DNA from: DASVEG01 sp035540495
Lineage (GTDB): Bacteria; Actinomycetota; Acidimicrobiia; Acidimicrobiales; CADCTF01
Assembly: GCA_035540495.1 (NCBI GenBank)
Contig: DATLGL010000061.1
Span: forward strand, 41,142 to 105,141
Length of the DNA stretch: 64,000 bases
Reading direction: 5' to 3'
Both the position numbers and the translations under genes were made by a program. Below, one piece after another: positions 52,761-61,800 of this stretch. A model generated the notes under the pieces. That model saw only the letters and a program-made list of their open reading frames with translations, ran no database searches and was not told where the DNA came from. Numbering within the stretch: position 1 is the stretch's first letter; the number at the start of each line of letters is the position of its first letter.

Positions 52761-54080
52761 GTGACGGATACCGCTACCGACGTCATTACCGAGCTCAAGC
52801 AGTGGCTGGAGGAGAACTGGGACCCGGATCTCACCGTTGGTGAGTGGTGGGAGCGTCTCGGCACCGCCGGCTGGTCGGCCCCGATGCTGCCCGAGAACGC
52901 CTACGGCCGCGGCCTGTCGCGGGCCGAGGCGAACCAGGTCCAGCAGACGATCGCCGAACACGGCGCGCTGGGTGCGCCGGGTGGTCTCGGCCTCCTGCTC
53001 GCTGCCCCGACGATCGCCACCCATGGCACGCAGGAGCAGATCGACAAGTACGTCCGCGACATCGTGACCGGCAAGCAGGCCTGGTGCCAGCTGTTCTCGG
53101 AGCCGGGCGCCGGCTCCGACCTCGCCGGTCTCACCTGCAAGGCGGTCAAGGACGGTGACCTCTGGATCATCAACGGCCAGAAGGTGTGGACCTCCGGCGG
53201 CCACGTCGCCGACATGGGCATGCTCCTCGCCCGCACCAACCCCGAGGTGCCCAAGCACCAGGGCATCACCTGGTTCGCGTTCAACATGCACCAGGACGGT
53301 GTCGACGTCCGCCCGCTCAAGGAGATGACGGGCCGGGCCATGTTCAACGAGGTCTTCATCAGCGACGCGCAGACCGGCGAAGACACGATCATCGGCGGCC
53401 TCAACAACGGTTGGGCCGCGGCGAACACGACCCTCGCCTTCGAGCGTGCCGGTCTCGGCGCCGGCGGCGGAGGCGAGGCTGGCGGCTCCGCGACCCCGGG
53501 CACCGTCGCCAAGCAGCTCGACATGCGGGCCGGCGACTTCGTGCGTTCGCCCGGCCAGGCCGCTCCTCGCCGCCAGAGCGGCGGCGGTGGCGGCGGTCGT
53601 CGCAGCGGCGCCGACCTCTACATCAACCTGGCCAAGGGCAACGGCAAGATCAACGACCCGAACATCCGCCAGGACCTGATGAAGCTGCACACGCTGGGCG
53701 AGATCGCGAAGTACATGAACCTCCGCTCGCGTGCGCTCCGTCAGGCCGGTCAGCCCGACATCCCGGGCGGCCCGAACATCGCGAAGCTGTCGATGTCGAA
53801 CATCCTCCGCCTGCAGCGCGATCTCGGCCTCGGCATCATCGGCATGCTCGGCACGCTGCACGCCTACAACGGCGAAGACCGCGAGGTCCTCAACAAGGCG
53901 ACGGGCAACCCGTTCATCGGCATGGTCACCGAGGGCGCCCTGTTCGCCCAGGGCCCGCCCATCTACGGCGGCACCGACCAGATCCAGCGCAACATCATCG
54001 GTGAGCGCGTCCTGGGTCTGCCGAAGGAGCCGAACAACGACAAGGTGACCCCGTTCAAGGACCTGCCCAAGAACGGCTGA
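52761..54080 (+). CDS. Acyl-CoA dehydrogenase with glycine-rich insertion
   Basis: 439 residues. Starts at GTG 52761 with AGAGGGGGA ten bases before. ACAD core: LFSEPGAGSDLAGLTCKAVK, NGQKVWTSGGHVADMGM, RPLKEMTGRAMFNEVF and the end YGGTDQIQRNIIGERVLGLP. Between the middle and C-terminal domains, residues ~227-288 form a Gly/Arg-rich insert (AGGGGEAGGSATPGTVAKQL and QSGGGGGGRRSG) that ordinary ACADs lack. Likely acts on long-chain or branched acyl-CoA; controlled by the palindrome upstream. Confidence 0.88.
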   Translation: MTDTATDVITELKQWLEENWDPDLTVGEWWERLGTAGWSAPMLPENAYGRGLSRAEANQVQQTIAEHGALGAPGGLGLLLAAPTIATHGTQEQIDKYVRDIVTGKQAWCQLFSEPGAGSDLAGLTCKAVKDGDLWIINGQKVWTSGGHVADMGMLLARTNPEVPKHQGITWFAFNMHQDGVDVRPLKEMTGRAMFNEVFISDAQTGEDTIIGGLNNGWAAANTTLAFERAGLGAGGGGEAGGSATPGTVAKQLDMRAGDFVRSPGQAAPRRQSGGGGGGRRSGADLYINLAKGNGKINDPNIRQDLMKLHTLGEIAKYMNLRSRALRQAGQPDIPGGPNIAKLSMSNILRLQRDLGLGIIGMLGTLHAYNGEDREVLNKATGNPFIGMVTEGALFAQGPPIYGGTDQIQRNIIGERVLGLPKEPNNDKVTPFKDLPKNG

Positions 54081-54104
54081 CCGCTCAGCGCTGGTCGAGC
54101 TTTC

Positions 54105-54142
54105 GGGAACGGATCCGCCGAGATATCGGCGGATCCGTTCCC
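54105..54142 (+). terminator. Rho-independent terminator
   Basis: 17-base perfect arms (54105-54121 and 54126-54142) around a GATA loop, followed by CATTTTC. Lies between the tail-to-tail acyl-CoA dehydrogenase and Nudix genes. The T run favours the plus strand; the hairpin may also stop the minus-strand transcript. Confidence 0.85.
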
Positions 54143-54146
54143 ATTT

Positions 54147-54608
54147 TCAGAGCAGGTCGAGGTGGCGGAGCGTCGCCTCGAAGGCGTCGAACAGCTCGAG
54201 CGACGCGATGTCGTCGCGACGCACCCACGCGACCTCCGAGGTCTCCCAGTTCAGTGACCGGGGCGCGTCGAACCGCTCGGCGACGTCGACGATGACGGTC
54301 CAGTACGACCAACCGCCGTGGTCGTCCTGATGGACCCCGGCGACTTCGAACCCGTGCTCGTCGAGCTTGAGGCCGATCTCCTCGGCGAACTCTCGGAGGG
54401 CGCCGTCGAGCGGCGACTCGCCCAGGTCGAGCGCGCCGCCCGGGATCGCCCACGTGCCGCCGCGGTGGGTGTGCTCCGACCGCCGGGCGAGGAAGTACCA
54501 CGGGCCGTCGTCGTCGACGTGACGGACGAGCACGCCCGCCGCGCCGTACAGACCCCAGCGGGGCCGGCCGTCGGCTGCGCGCACGAACCCATCCCCCGAC
54601 GATCGCAT
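54147..54608 (-). CDS. Nudix hydrolase
   Basis: 153 residues. Complete Nudix box GGALDLGESPLDGALREF followed by AEEIGL. WYFLARRSEHTHRGGTWAIP precedes it as in MutT/ADP-ribose-type members. Substrate unknown. ATG 54608 chosen; an upstream start at 54659 would overlap the next gene's end by 41 bp. Confidence 0.85.
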   Translation of the reverse strand: MRSSGDGFVRAADGRPRWGLYGAAGVLVRHVDDDGPWYFLARRSEHTHRGGTWAIPGGALDLGESPLDGALREFAEEIGLKLDEHGFEVAGVHQDDHGGWSYWTVIVDVAERFDAPRSLNWETSEVAWVRRDDIASLELFDAFEATLRHLDLL

Positions 54609-54618
54609 CGGGCGGACG

Positions 54619-56310
54619 TTACCCAGAGAAGCGCACGGCGAGGAGGGCGACGTCGTCACCCTGACCGTCGCCCACGATCTTCTCGAGCACCGTGTCGCAG
54701 AGCACCCCGACGCGTTGGTCGACCGCAGCGGACGTCACCGACGCGAGCTGGCTCATCCCTTCGTCGAGCGAGACGTCGCGTCCCTCGACCAGGCCGTCGG
54801 TGTACATCACGAGCAGCGAGCCAGGCGGCACCTGCACGACCGTCGAGAGGTAGATCGGCGCCGGTTGCACGCCGAGCGGGGTGTGCGGGTCTGACGCGAT
54901 GAACGTCGCGCTGCCGGCTGCGTCGACGAGCAGAGGCGGGGGATGCCCGGCCGAGATGATCTCGATCTCGTGGCGCATCGGATCGGCGACCACGCACACA
55001 GCCGTCGCCAGCATCGTGTCGCTGAGGTCCTGCAGGAGCAGGTCGAGGCTGCGCATGAGCACGCTGACCGGGAACTGCTGCAGCGAGTACGCGCGCCAGC
55101 CCGTTCGGAGCTGACCCATCACCGCTGCCGCCGGCGCGCCGCGGCCGACGACGTCGCCCACGATCAGCAGCACGCGTCCGTCGTCGAGCGCCACCGCGTC
55201 GTACCAGTCGCCGCCGACCTCCGTGCCCGCACTGCCCGCCCGGTAACGCGCGTCCATCGAGATGCCGAGCACCTCGGGAAGGCGGCTCGGCAGCATGCTG
55301 CGCTGGAGGGTGTACGCGACGTCGTGCTCTCGTTGATAGCGGCGCGCGTTCTCGATGGCCACGGCGGCCAGCTGCGCGAGCTGGACGAGCACGAGCTCGT
55401 CCTGGTCGTCGAACTCTCCGTCGACCTTGTCGGCGACCTGGATGAGTCCGAGCACGTCACCCTCGCGCCCGATGAGAGGGACCGCGAGCCATCCTTCGAA
55501 GATCGGGTTGTGCGAGGCGACACCACCGACGCCGCGGGCGTCGAACGCCCGGGCGATGTCCCGCTTCGTCATCCGCACCGGCGCCCGAGCGCTGAAGGTC
55601 ATGTCGAAGAGCGCGTCGCTGTCGAGCTGACGATCGCCAACGGCCCACGCGGCGTACTTCTCCGAGTACGAGCGCGACCGCTCACTGCGCTGCAGGTCTT
55701 CGTCGAGGGTGATGACGGTCTCTGCCTCGTGCGCGCCGATCACTTCGCGGGCGCTGTCGGTGATCGCCTGGAGCATCGCATCGAGCGATGACGTCGAGTT
55801 GATCGCGATCGCCGCGTCGGCGAGGCGCCGGAGGTGCGACATCTCGCGTTCGTGCTGTGCGGCCAGCTGGGCCCGCAGCACATCTCCCTGCTCCCGCAGG
55901 AGCCGCGTCTTCTCCCACAGCTCCGCGAACACCTGCACCTTCGCCCGCAGCGCCCACGGCTCGAACGGCTTGGTCACGAAGTCGACCGCGCCGGCCGAGA
56001 ACGCCCGGAGCGCCTGCTCGCTCTCGGCGTGCTCCGCGGTCAGGAAGATGATCGGGATGTCGCTCGTCCGCTCACGGCGCTTGATGTGCTCCGCCGTCTC
56101 GTAGCCGTCCATCCCCGGCATGCGCACGTCGAGGAGGATCACCGAGACCTCCTCGGTCAGGAGGACCTTCAGCGCGTCGAGTCCGGACCGAGCGAACAGC
56201 AACCGGTAGCCGACGGGCTCGAGGATCGCGGCCAAAGCCTGGAGGTTCTCGTCGCGATCGTCGACGAGGAGGAGGGACTCCGGCTGTGGAACCGACGTCG
56301 CCGCGCTCAC
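54619..56310 (-). CDS. Receiver-GAF-PP2C phosphatase
   Basis: 563 residues: receiver (12-130) with phospho-Asp in VILLDVRMPGMDGYE, GAF (165-330) and SpoIIE-type PP2C (345-563) with EVGGDWYDAVA, LIVGDVVGRG and LVMYTDGLVEGRD. Phosphorylation of the receiver by the neighbouring kinase probably switches the phosphatase. GTG 56310 overlaps the stop of the kinase gene. Last gene of the poly-HAMP operon; RssB/RsbU-like logic. Confidence 0.9.
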   Translation of the reverse strand: MSAATSVPQPESLLLVDDRDENLQALAAILEPVGYRLLFARSGLDALKVLLTEEVSVILLDVRMPGMDGYETAEHIKRRERTSDIPIIFLTAEHAESEQALRAFSAGAVDFVTKPFEPWALRAKVQVFAELWEKTRLLREQGDVLRAQLAAQHEREMSHLRRLADAAIAINSTSSLDAMLQAITDSAREVIGAHEAETVITLDEDLQRSERSRSYSEKYAAWAVGDRQLDSDALFDMTFSARAPVRMTKRDIARAFDARGVGGVASHNPIFEGWLAVPLIGREGDVLGLIQVADKVDGEFDDQDELVLVQLAQLAAVAIENARRYQREHDVAYTLQRSMLPSRLPEVLGISMDARYRAGSAGTEVGGDWYDAVALDDGRVLLIVGDVVGRGAPAAAVMGQLRTGWRAYSLQQFPVSVLMRSLDLLLQDLSDTMLATAVCVVADPMRHEIEIISAGHPPPLLVDAAGSATFIASDPHTPLGVQPAPIYLSTVVQVPPGSLLVMYTDGLVEGRDVSLDEGMSQLASVTSAAVDQRVGVLCDTVLEKIVGDGQGDDVALLAVRFSG

Positions 56311-57413
56311 GCGCCGGCCGCCACCGGCCACGTGACGTGCACCGCGACACCACGGTCGGCGGCTGGTTGCATGCGGATCGTTCCGCCTCGGTGCTCCACC
56401 AGCCGGCGGCAGATCGCGAGGCCCAACCCCGTCCCCGGATAAGGAGAACCCTCGACGCGCTCGAAGAGCCCGAACACCCGCTCCATCTCTTCGGGCGCGA
56501 TCCCAGGGCCTTGGTCGCTGACGACCACCTGCACCCACGCCCCGTCATCGTCGACCAGCGACGACTCGATCGTCACCGTCGGCGGGCCGTCGCCGGCGTG
56601 CTTCAGCGCGTTCGCGACGAGGTTCTGCATCACCTGCACCACCTCCCGCTCGACGGCCAGCACCCGCGACGCAGCGGGGTCGATCGTGACGTGGATGCGG
56701 GCCGACGATTCCTTCGACGCGGCCGCCAGGTTCGCCAGCGCGGCGTCGACGGCGGCGGCGAGCTCGACCGGCCCGGCTTCGGGCACGCTCACGCCGGCAC
56801 GCGCGAACTCCAGCAGCTCCGCAACGAGCTGAGCCATCCGAGCGGTCGTGGCCTTGGCCTTCTCGATCCACACCGTGGCCTCGCTGCCGCCGAGCTCGTC
56901 CTCGATCATTTCGAGGTAGCCGTTGACGACGCGGAGCGGCTCCTGCAGGTCGTGCGACGCGATGTAGCTGAACTGCTCGAGGTCGCGGTTCGAACGCTCG
57001 AGCTCCTGGGTCTTGCGCTCGAGCTCCAGCTGCTTCAGGTGCAACTCGGTGAACACCGACACCTTCGCCCGCAACAGGTCGGGCGCGATCGGCTTGAAGA
57101 GGTAGTCGACGCCGCCGCTGTCGTAGCCCTCCAGGCGGTGCTCCTCCTCGCGGCTGATCGCAGTGAGGAAGAGGATCGGGATGTTCTTGGTCCGATCGCG
57201 TCCCTTGATCGCGCGTGCGGTCTCGAACCCGTCGATGCCCGGCATCTGCACGTCGAGCACCACCAGCGCGAAATCGTCGACGAGGAGCTTGCGCAACGCG
57301 TCTTCGCCGGAGAGGGCGGTGACGAGTCGGAAGCCGAGAGGTTCGAGCGCGGCTTCCATCGCCACCAGGTTCTCGGGACGGTCGTCGACGAGGAGGATCG
57401 CAGCCGGGGTCAC
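56307..57413 (-). CDS. Receiver-histidine kinase hybrid
   Basis: 368 residues: receiver (4-125) with LVVLDVQMPGIDGFE, coiled linker, HisKA with H154 in IASHDLQEPLRVVNGY, and HATPase_c with LVANALKHAGDG (N box), VVSDQGPGIAP (G1) and GTGLGLAICRRL (G2). No membrane helix. Its N-terminal receiver suggests control by another kinase, most likely the poly-HAMP kinase. GTG 57413 overlaps the cheB stop; its own stop overlaps the phosphatase start. Confidence 0.92.
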   Translation of the reverse strand: MTPAAILLVDDRPENLVAMEAALEPLGFRLVTALSGEDALRKLLVDDFALVVLDVQMPGIDGFETARAIKGRDRTKNIPILFLTAISREEEHRLEGYDSGGVDYLFKPIAPDLLRAKVSVFTELHLKQLELERKTQELERSNRDLEQFSYIASHDLQEPLRVVNGYLEMIEDELGGSEATVWIEKAKATTARMAQLVAELLEFARAGVSVPEAGPVELAAAVDAALANLAAASKESSARIHVTIDPAASRVLAVEREVVQVMQNLVANALKHAGDGPPTVTIESSLVDDDGAWVQVVVSDQGPGIAPEEMERVFGLFERVEGSPYPGTGLGLAICRRLVEHRGGTIRMQPAADRGVAVHVTWPVAAGA

Positions 57414-57997
57414 GTGGGATCGCTTCCGGGGTCGAGCGCGGCGAGAGCGGCGGCGATGGCAGGAAGGGGAAGCACTCGGTCGACAGCTCCGGTGGCGATG
57501 GCGGCGTCGGGCATCTCTCGTCGTTCCGCCGTCGATGGATCCTGCACGAAGGTGCGGCCGCCTCGCATCTTCGCCGTCGCGATACCCCGTGCACCGTCGT
57601 CGTTCGCACCAGTGACCAGGACGGCGACCAGCCGGTCGCGAAATGCCGCCGCAGCCGATTCGAACACGACGTCGATCGACGGCCGGCTGAACCGCACCGG
57701 CGGGTCCACCGAGAGCGCGAGGTGATCGTTCTCGACGAGCAGGTGGTAGTCCGCGGGTGCGACGAACACCGTCCCCGCGGCGAGCTCCGCCTTGTCGTCG
57801 GGTTCGACGACCGGTAGAGCCGAGCTGCGGCTGAGCGCCTTCACCAACATGTCATCGGTTCCCGATGGGCTGCGGTGGAGCGCCAGGACGACCGGTAGGG
57901 AGAACGTCGGGGGAAGCCGGCCGAGGATGTCACCGGCTGCCGCGATCCCGCCCCACGAACCGCCGATCACGACGAGGCCGCAGGCGAGGTCGGCCAT
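57410..57997 (-). CDS. cheB: CheB methylesterase catalytic domain, no receiver
   Basis: 195 residues. Triad visible: Ser in VVIGGSWGGIAAAG, His in VLALHRSPSG, Asp in LVTGANDDGARG. It lacks the usual N-terminal receiver and so is not controlled by phosphorylation in cis. CheB removes methyl esters from receptors; there is no chemoreceptor in the window. The ATG overlaps the cheR stop by one base (TGATG). Confidence 0.9.
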   Translation of the reverse strand: MADLACGLVVIGGSWGGIAAAGDILGRLPPTFSLPVVLALHRSPSGTDDMLVKALSRSSALPVVEPDDKAELAAGTVFVAPADYHLLVENDHLALSVDPPVRFSRPSIDVVFESAAAAFRDRLVAVLVTGANDDGARGIATAKMRGGRTFVQDPSTAERREMPDAAIATGAVDRVLPLPAIAAALAALDPGSDPT

Positions 57998-58821
57998 CAG
58001 GCGGCGCGGCGATAGAGCTTCTCGGCCGCGTCGATCTCCTCGTAGGAATCGGCGTACGACGTGAACCGGATCGACTCCTTGTGCCCGAGCGCGAGCACGC
58101 CGAAGCGGACGAGGCTGTTGTGGAGCAGCCCGTGCACCTTGTCCTGCAACGAACGGTCGAAGTAGATCATCACGTTCCGGCAGACGACGAGGTGGAACTC
58201 GTTGAACGCCGCGTCGGACACGAGGTTGTGCTGCGCGAAGACGACCTGGTCGACCAACGACGGGTCGAACCGCACCTTCTCGCCGAACACCTTGTAGTAG
58301 TCGCTGAACGCCGCGGTGCCGCCGCTCCTGATGTAGTTCTCGGTGTACTCGCGCATCTTGTCGAGCGGGAACACCCCTTCACGGGCCTGCTTCAGCACGA
58401 CGTCGTTGATGTCGGTGGCGTAGATCCTCGTGCGGTCGCCCAAACCCTCCTCGTGGAAGAGGATGGCGAGGGAGTAGGTCTCCTCCCCGGTCGCACACCC
58501 CGCGTTCCACACCCGGATGAACGGATACGTCCGCAGGAGCGGTATCACCTTCGTGCGAAGCGCGCGGTAGAAGGTCGGGTCGCGGAACATCGACGTGACG
58601 CTGATCGACAGGTCGAGCAGCAGGCGTTCGAGCACGGCGGGGTCGTGCAGGATCCTGTCCTGGAGGGCCGAGATGGTCGTCAGGCCTTCTTCGGACGCCC
58701 GATGCCATATCCGCCTGAGCAGCGAGCTGCGGGCGTACTCGCGGAAGTCGTAGCCGTAGTACTGGTACATCGCCTCGAGGAGGAGGCGGAGCTCGATCTC
58801 CTCGAGGCGGTCGTCGGTCAC
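57997..58821 (-). CDS. cheR: CheR methyltransferase
   Basis: 274 residues. N-terminal helical CheR_N, then the SAM site VWNAGCATGEETYSLAILFH and VVCRNVMIYFDRSLQDKV. Transfers methyl groups to glutamates of signalling proteins. Co-encoded with poly-HAMP kinase and CheB, which suggests the kinase's HAMP coils may be the methylated target (inference). Confidence 0.92.
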   Translation of the reverse strand: MTDDRLEEIELRLLLEAMYQYYGYDFREYARSSLLRRIWHRASEEGLTTISALQDRILHDPAVLERLLLDLSISVTSMFRDPTFYRALRTKVIPLLRTYPFIRVWNAGCATGEETYSLAILFHEEGLGDRTRIYATDINDVVLKQAREGVFPLDKMREYTENYIRSGGTAAFSDYYKVFGEKVRFDPSLVDQVVFAQHNLVSDAAFNEFHLVVCRNVMIYFDRSLQDKVHGLLHNSLVRFGVLALGHKESIRFTSYADSYEEIDAAEKLYRRAA

Positions 58822-58845
58822 TGTCGTCGTCCGTCGCTGCCGGGA

Positions 58846-61800
58846 TCAGTCGTACAACCACACCCGCATGAGCGACAGCAGCTGGTCGACGTCGACCGGC
58901 TTGGTGATGTAGTCCGACGCGCCGGCCTGGATGCTGCGCTCCCGGTCGCCCTTCATCGCCTTGGCCGTCAACGCGATGATCGGCAGCTTGGAGAACTGGG
59001 GTCGCTTGCGGATCTCGGTCATCGTCTCGTAGCCGTCCATCTCCGGCATCATGATGTCCATCAGCACCAGGTCGACGTCTGGGTGCTGCTCGAGCGTGGA
59101 GATACCCTCCCGACCGTTCTCGGCGAACATCACGCTCATGCCGTGCCGCTCGAGGACGCTGGTGAGCGCGAACACGTTGCGGACGTCGTCGTCGACGATC
59201 AGCACCCGCTTGCCCTCGAGCACGGCGCTGCTCGCATGCAGCTGCTCGAGCATCAGCTGCTGATCTTTGGGCAGTTGGTTCCCAGGCTGGTGGAGGAACA
59301 GCGTGGTCTCCTCGAGGAGACGCTCCGGTGACCTGGCGTCCTTGACGATGATCGTCTCCGCGAACTTCGAGAGGCGGGTCTCCTCCCGGCGGGTCAGGTC
59401 CTTGCCGGTGTAGATGATCACGGGGATATCGCGGAACCGCTCGTCGCCCTTGAGCGTCTCCAGCAAGGAGAAGCCGCTCGACTTCGGCAGCTTGAGGTCG
59501 AGGACGATGCAGTCGATCTCGCTCGCGATCAGCGCCTCCTGGGCCTCCTCACCAGACGACACGGCGACGACCTCCACCGAGTCCGGCGCGCCGAGGAGGG
59601 CGCTGATGGCGGCTCGCTCGGCGTCGTCGTCCTCCACGACGAGCACCCGCCGGGTCGCGCGTTCGACGAAGCCGAGGAGGTTCGCGACGAGCGCTTCGAC
59701 GTGTGCCCGCTCGACGGGCTTGTGGGTGAAGCCGAACGCCCCGCCGCGGAGGAACCGGTACCGCTCGTCGGTCGACGAGATGACGTGGACGGGCAGGTGC
59801 CGCAGCTCGGCGTCCTGCTTCACGTGCGCGAGCAGGGCACCCGCGTCGCTGTAGGGAAGGTCGGCGTCGAGCACCACCGCATCGGGGCGGAACTCCCGGG
59901 TCAGCGCGAGCGCAGCGCCGCCACGCCCGGCGACCAGGGCCTTCGCTCCTCGCGCACGGATGACGTCGACGGCGTCACGAGCGAGACCTTCGTCCGCCTC
60001 GACCACGAGGATCACGCGATCGCCGGGCTGGATCGACGCCCGATCGTCGGGGACGTCTCCGAGCACGGGCGCGAGCGGGTCGGGGTCGAGCGGCGGCAGG
60101 GTGCCGACGACGGTGGCGCCTGCGGAACGCTTCGCGCTCGGCGTGGGGGCATTGGCCGCCCGCGCCGTGACCACGGCCTGAGCCTGAGCCGCGCGAGCGA
60201 CCATGCCCGCCGTCTCGTCGTCGTCGTCGACCGCGATCGTGCCGTCGACGGGCTCGTACACGTCTGGCAGGTAGAGGGTGAACGTGGAACCCTCGCCGAG
60301 GGTGCTCTCGGCGCGGATCTCACCACCGAGCAGCCGCGTGATCTCGCGGCTGATCGACAGTCCGAGCCCGGTGCCGCCGTACTTGCGGCTCGTCGTGCCG
60401 TCGGCCTGCTGGAACGACTCGAACACCCTGCGGAGGTTCTCCGGCGCGATGCCGATGCCGGTGTCGATCACGGAGAACGCGACCACCTGCGCGGCTCCCG
60501 CGAGCGCGGGCGTGGTGAAGACCATGTCCGCCGGCGCTTGGCTGATGCGGAGGCTGACGCCGCCCTCCTCCGTGAACTTCATCGCGTTCGACAGCAGGTT
60601 CTTGAGCACCTGGTGGAGTCGCTGCTCGTCGGTGACGACCGCTTCCGGCGCCCCGTCGGCCACCTCGATCGTCAGCGCCAGACCTTGGTTGGCGGCGAGC
60701 GGCGCGAACGCCTGCTCGAGCCGGCCCGCGACGTCGGTGAGCAGCACCGATGTGGGCAGGACGTCCATCTTCCCGGCCTCCACCTTCGACAGGTCGAGGA
60801 TGTCGTTGATCAGATCGAGCAGGTCGCGCCCGGCGTGGTGGATCGTGCGGGCGAACTCGACCTGGCGCTCCGTGAGGTTCCCCTCCTCGTTGTCGCCGAG
60901 CAGCTTCGCAAGGATCAACAGCGAGTTCAGCGGAGTGCGCAGCTCGTGGCTCATGTTGGCCAGGAACTCGCTCTTGTACTTCGAACTGAGCGCGAGCTGC
61001 TGCGCCTTCTCTTCGAGACCGAGCCGCGCCATCTCGATCTCGCGGTTCTTCACCTCGATCGAGCGGTTCTGCTCCGCCAGGAGACGAGCCTTCTCCTGGA
61101 GCTCCTCGTTCGTCTGCTGCAGCTCCTCCTGCTGCTGCTGCAACAGCTCCTCGGACGCCCGCAGCGACGCCGCTTGAGACTCGAGCTCGGCGTTCGACCG
61201 GCGGAGCTCCTCCTGCTGCTGCTGCAGCTCGATCGACTGGGCCTGCAGCTCACCGGTGAGGCGCTGCGACTCCTCGAGGAGCTCCTCGGTGCGGGTCGTC
61301 GCGATGATCGTGTTGATCACGACGCCGACCGTCTCGATGACCTGGTCGAGGAAGCTCTGGTGGACCTCGCTGAACGCGCGGAGCGAGGCGAACTCGATGA
61401 CGCCGAGGACCTGCTCCTCGAACACGATCGGCATCACGATGATGTTCATCGGCGACGCCTCGCCGAGACCCGACCCGATCTTGACGTAGTCGTCCGGCGC
61501 CTCCGTGATCAGGATCGGCGTGGCTTCGAGCGCGGCCTGCCCGACGAGGCCCTCGCCGATCTTGAACGACGTCGGGACGTTCTTCCGCGCCTTGTACCCG
61601 TACGACGCGACGAGCCGCAGCTCGACGTCGTCACCGGCCTCCTCGGCGAGGAAGAACGCGCCGTGCTGCGCCGATACCGTCGGCGTCAGCTCCGACATCA
61701 GCAGACGCGACACCGCCTGCAGATCGCGCTGGCCCTGCATCAGGCCGCCGATGCGGGCGAGGTTCGTCTTGAGCCAGTCCTGCTCCTCGTTTCGACGGGT

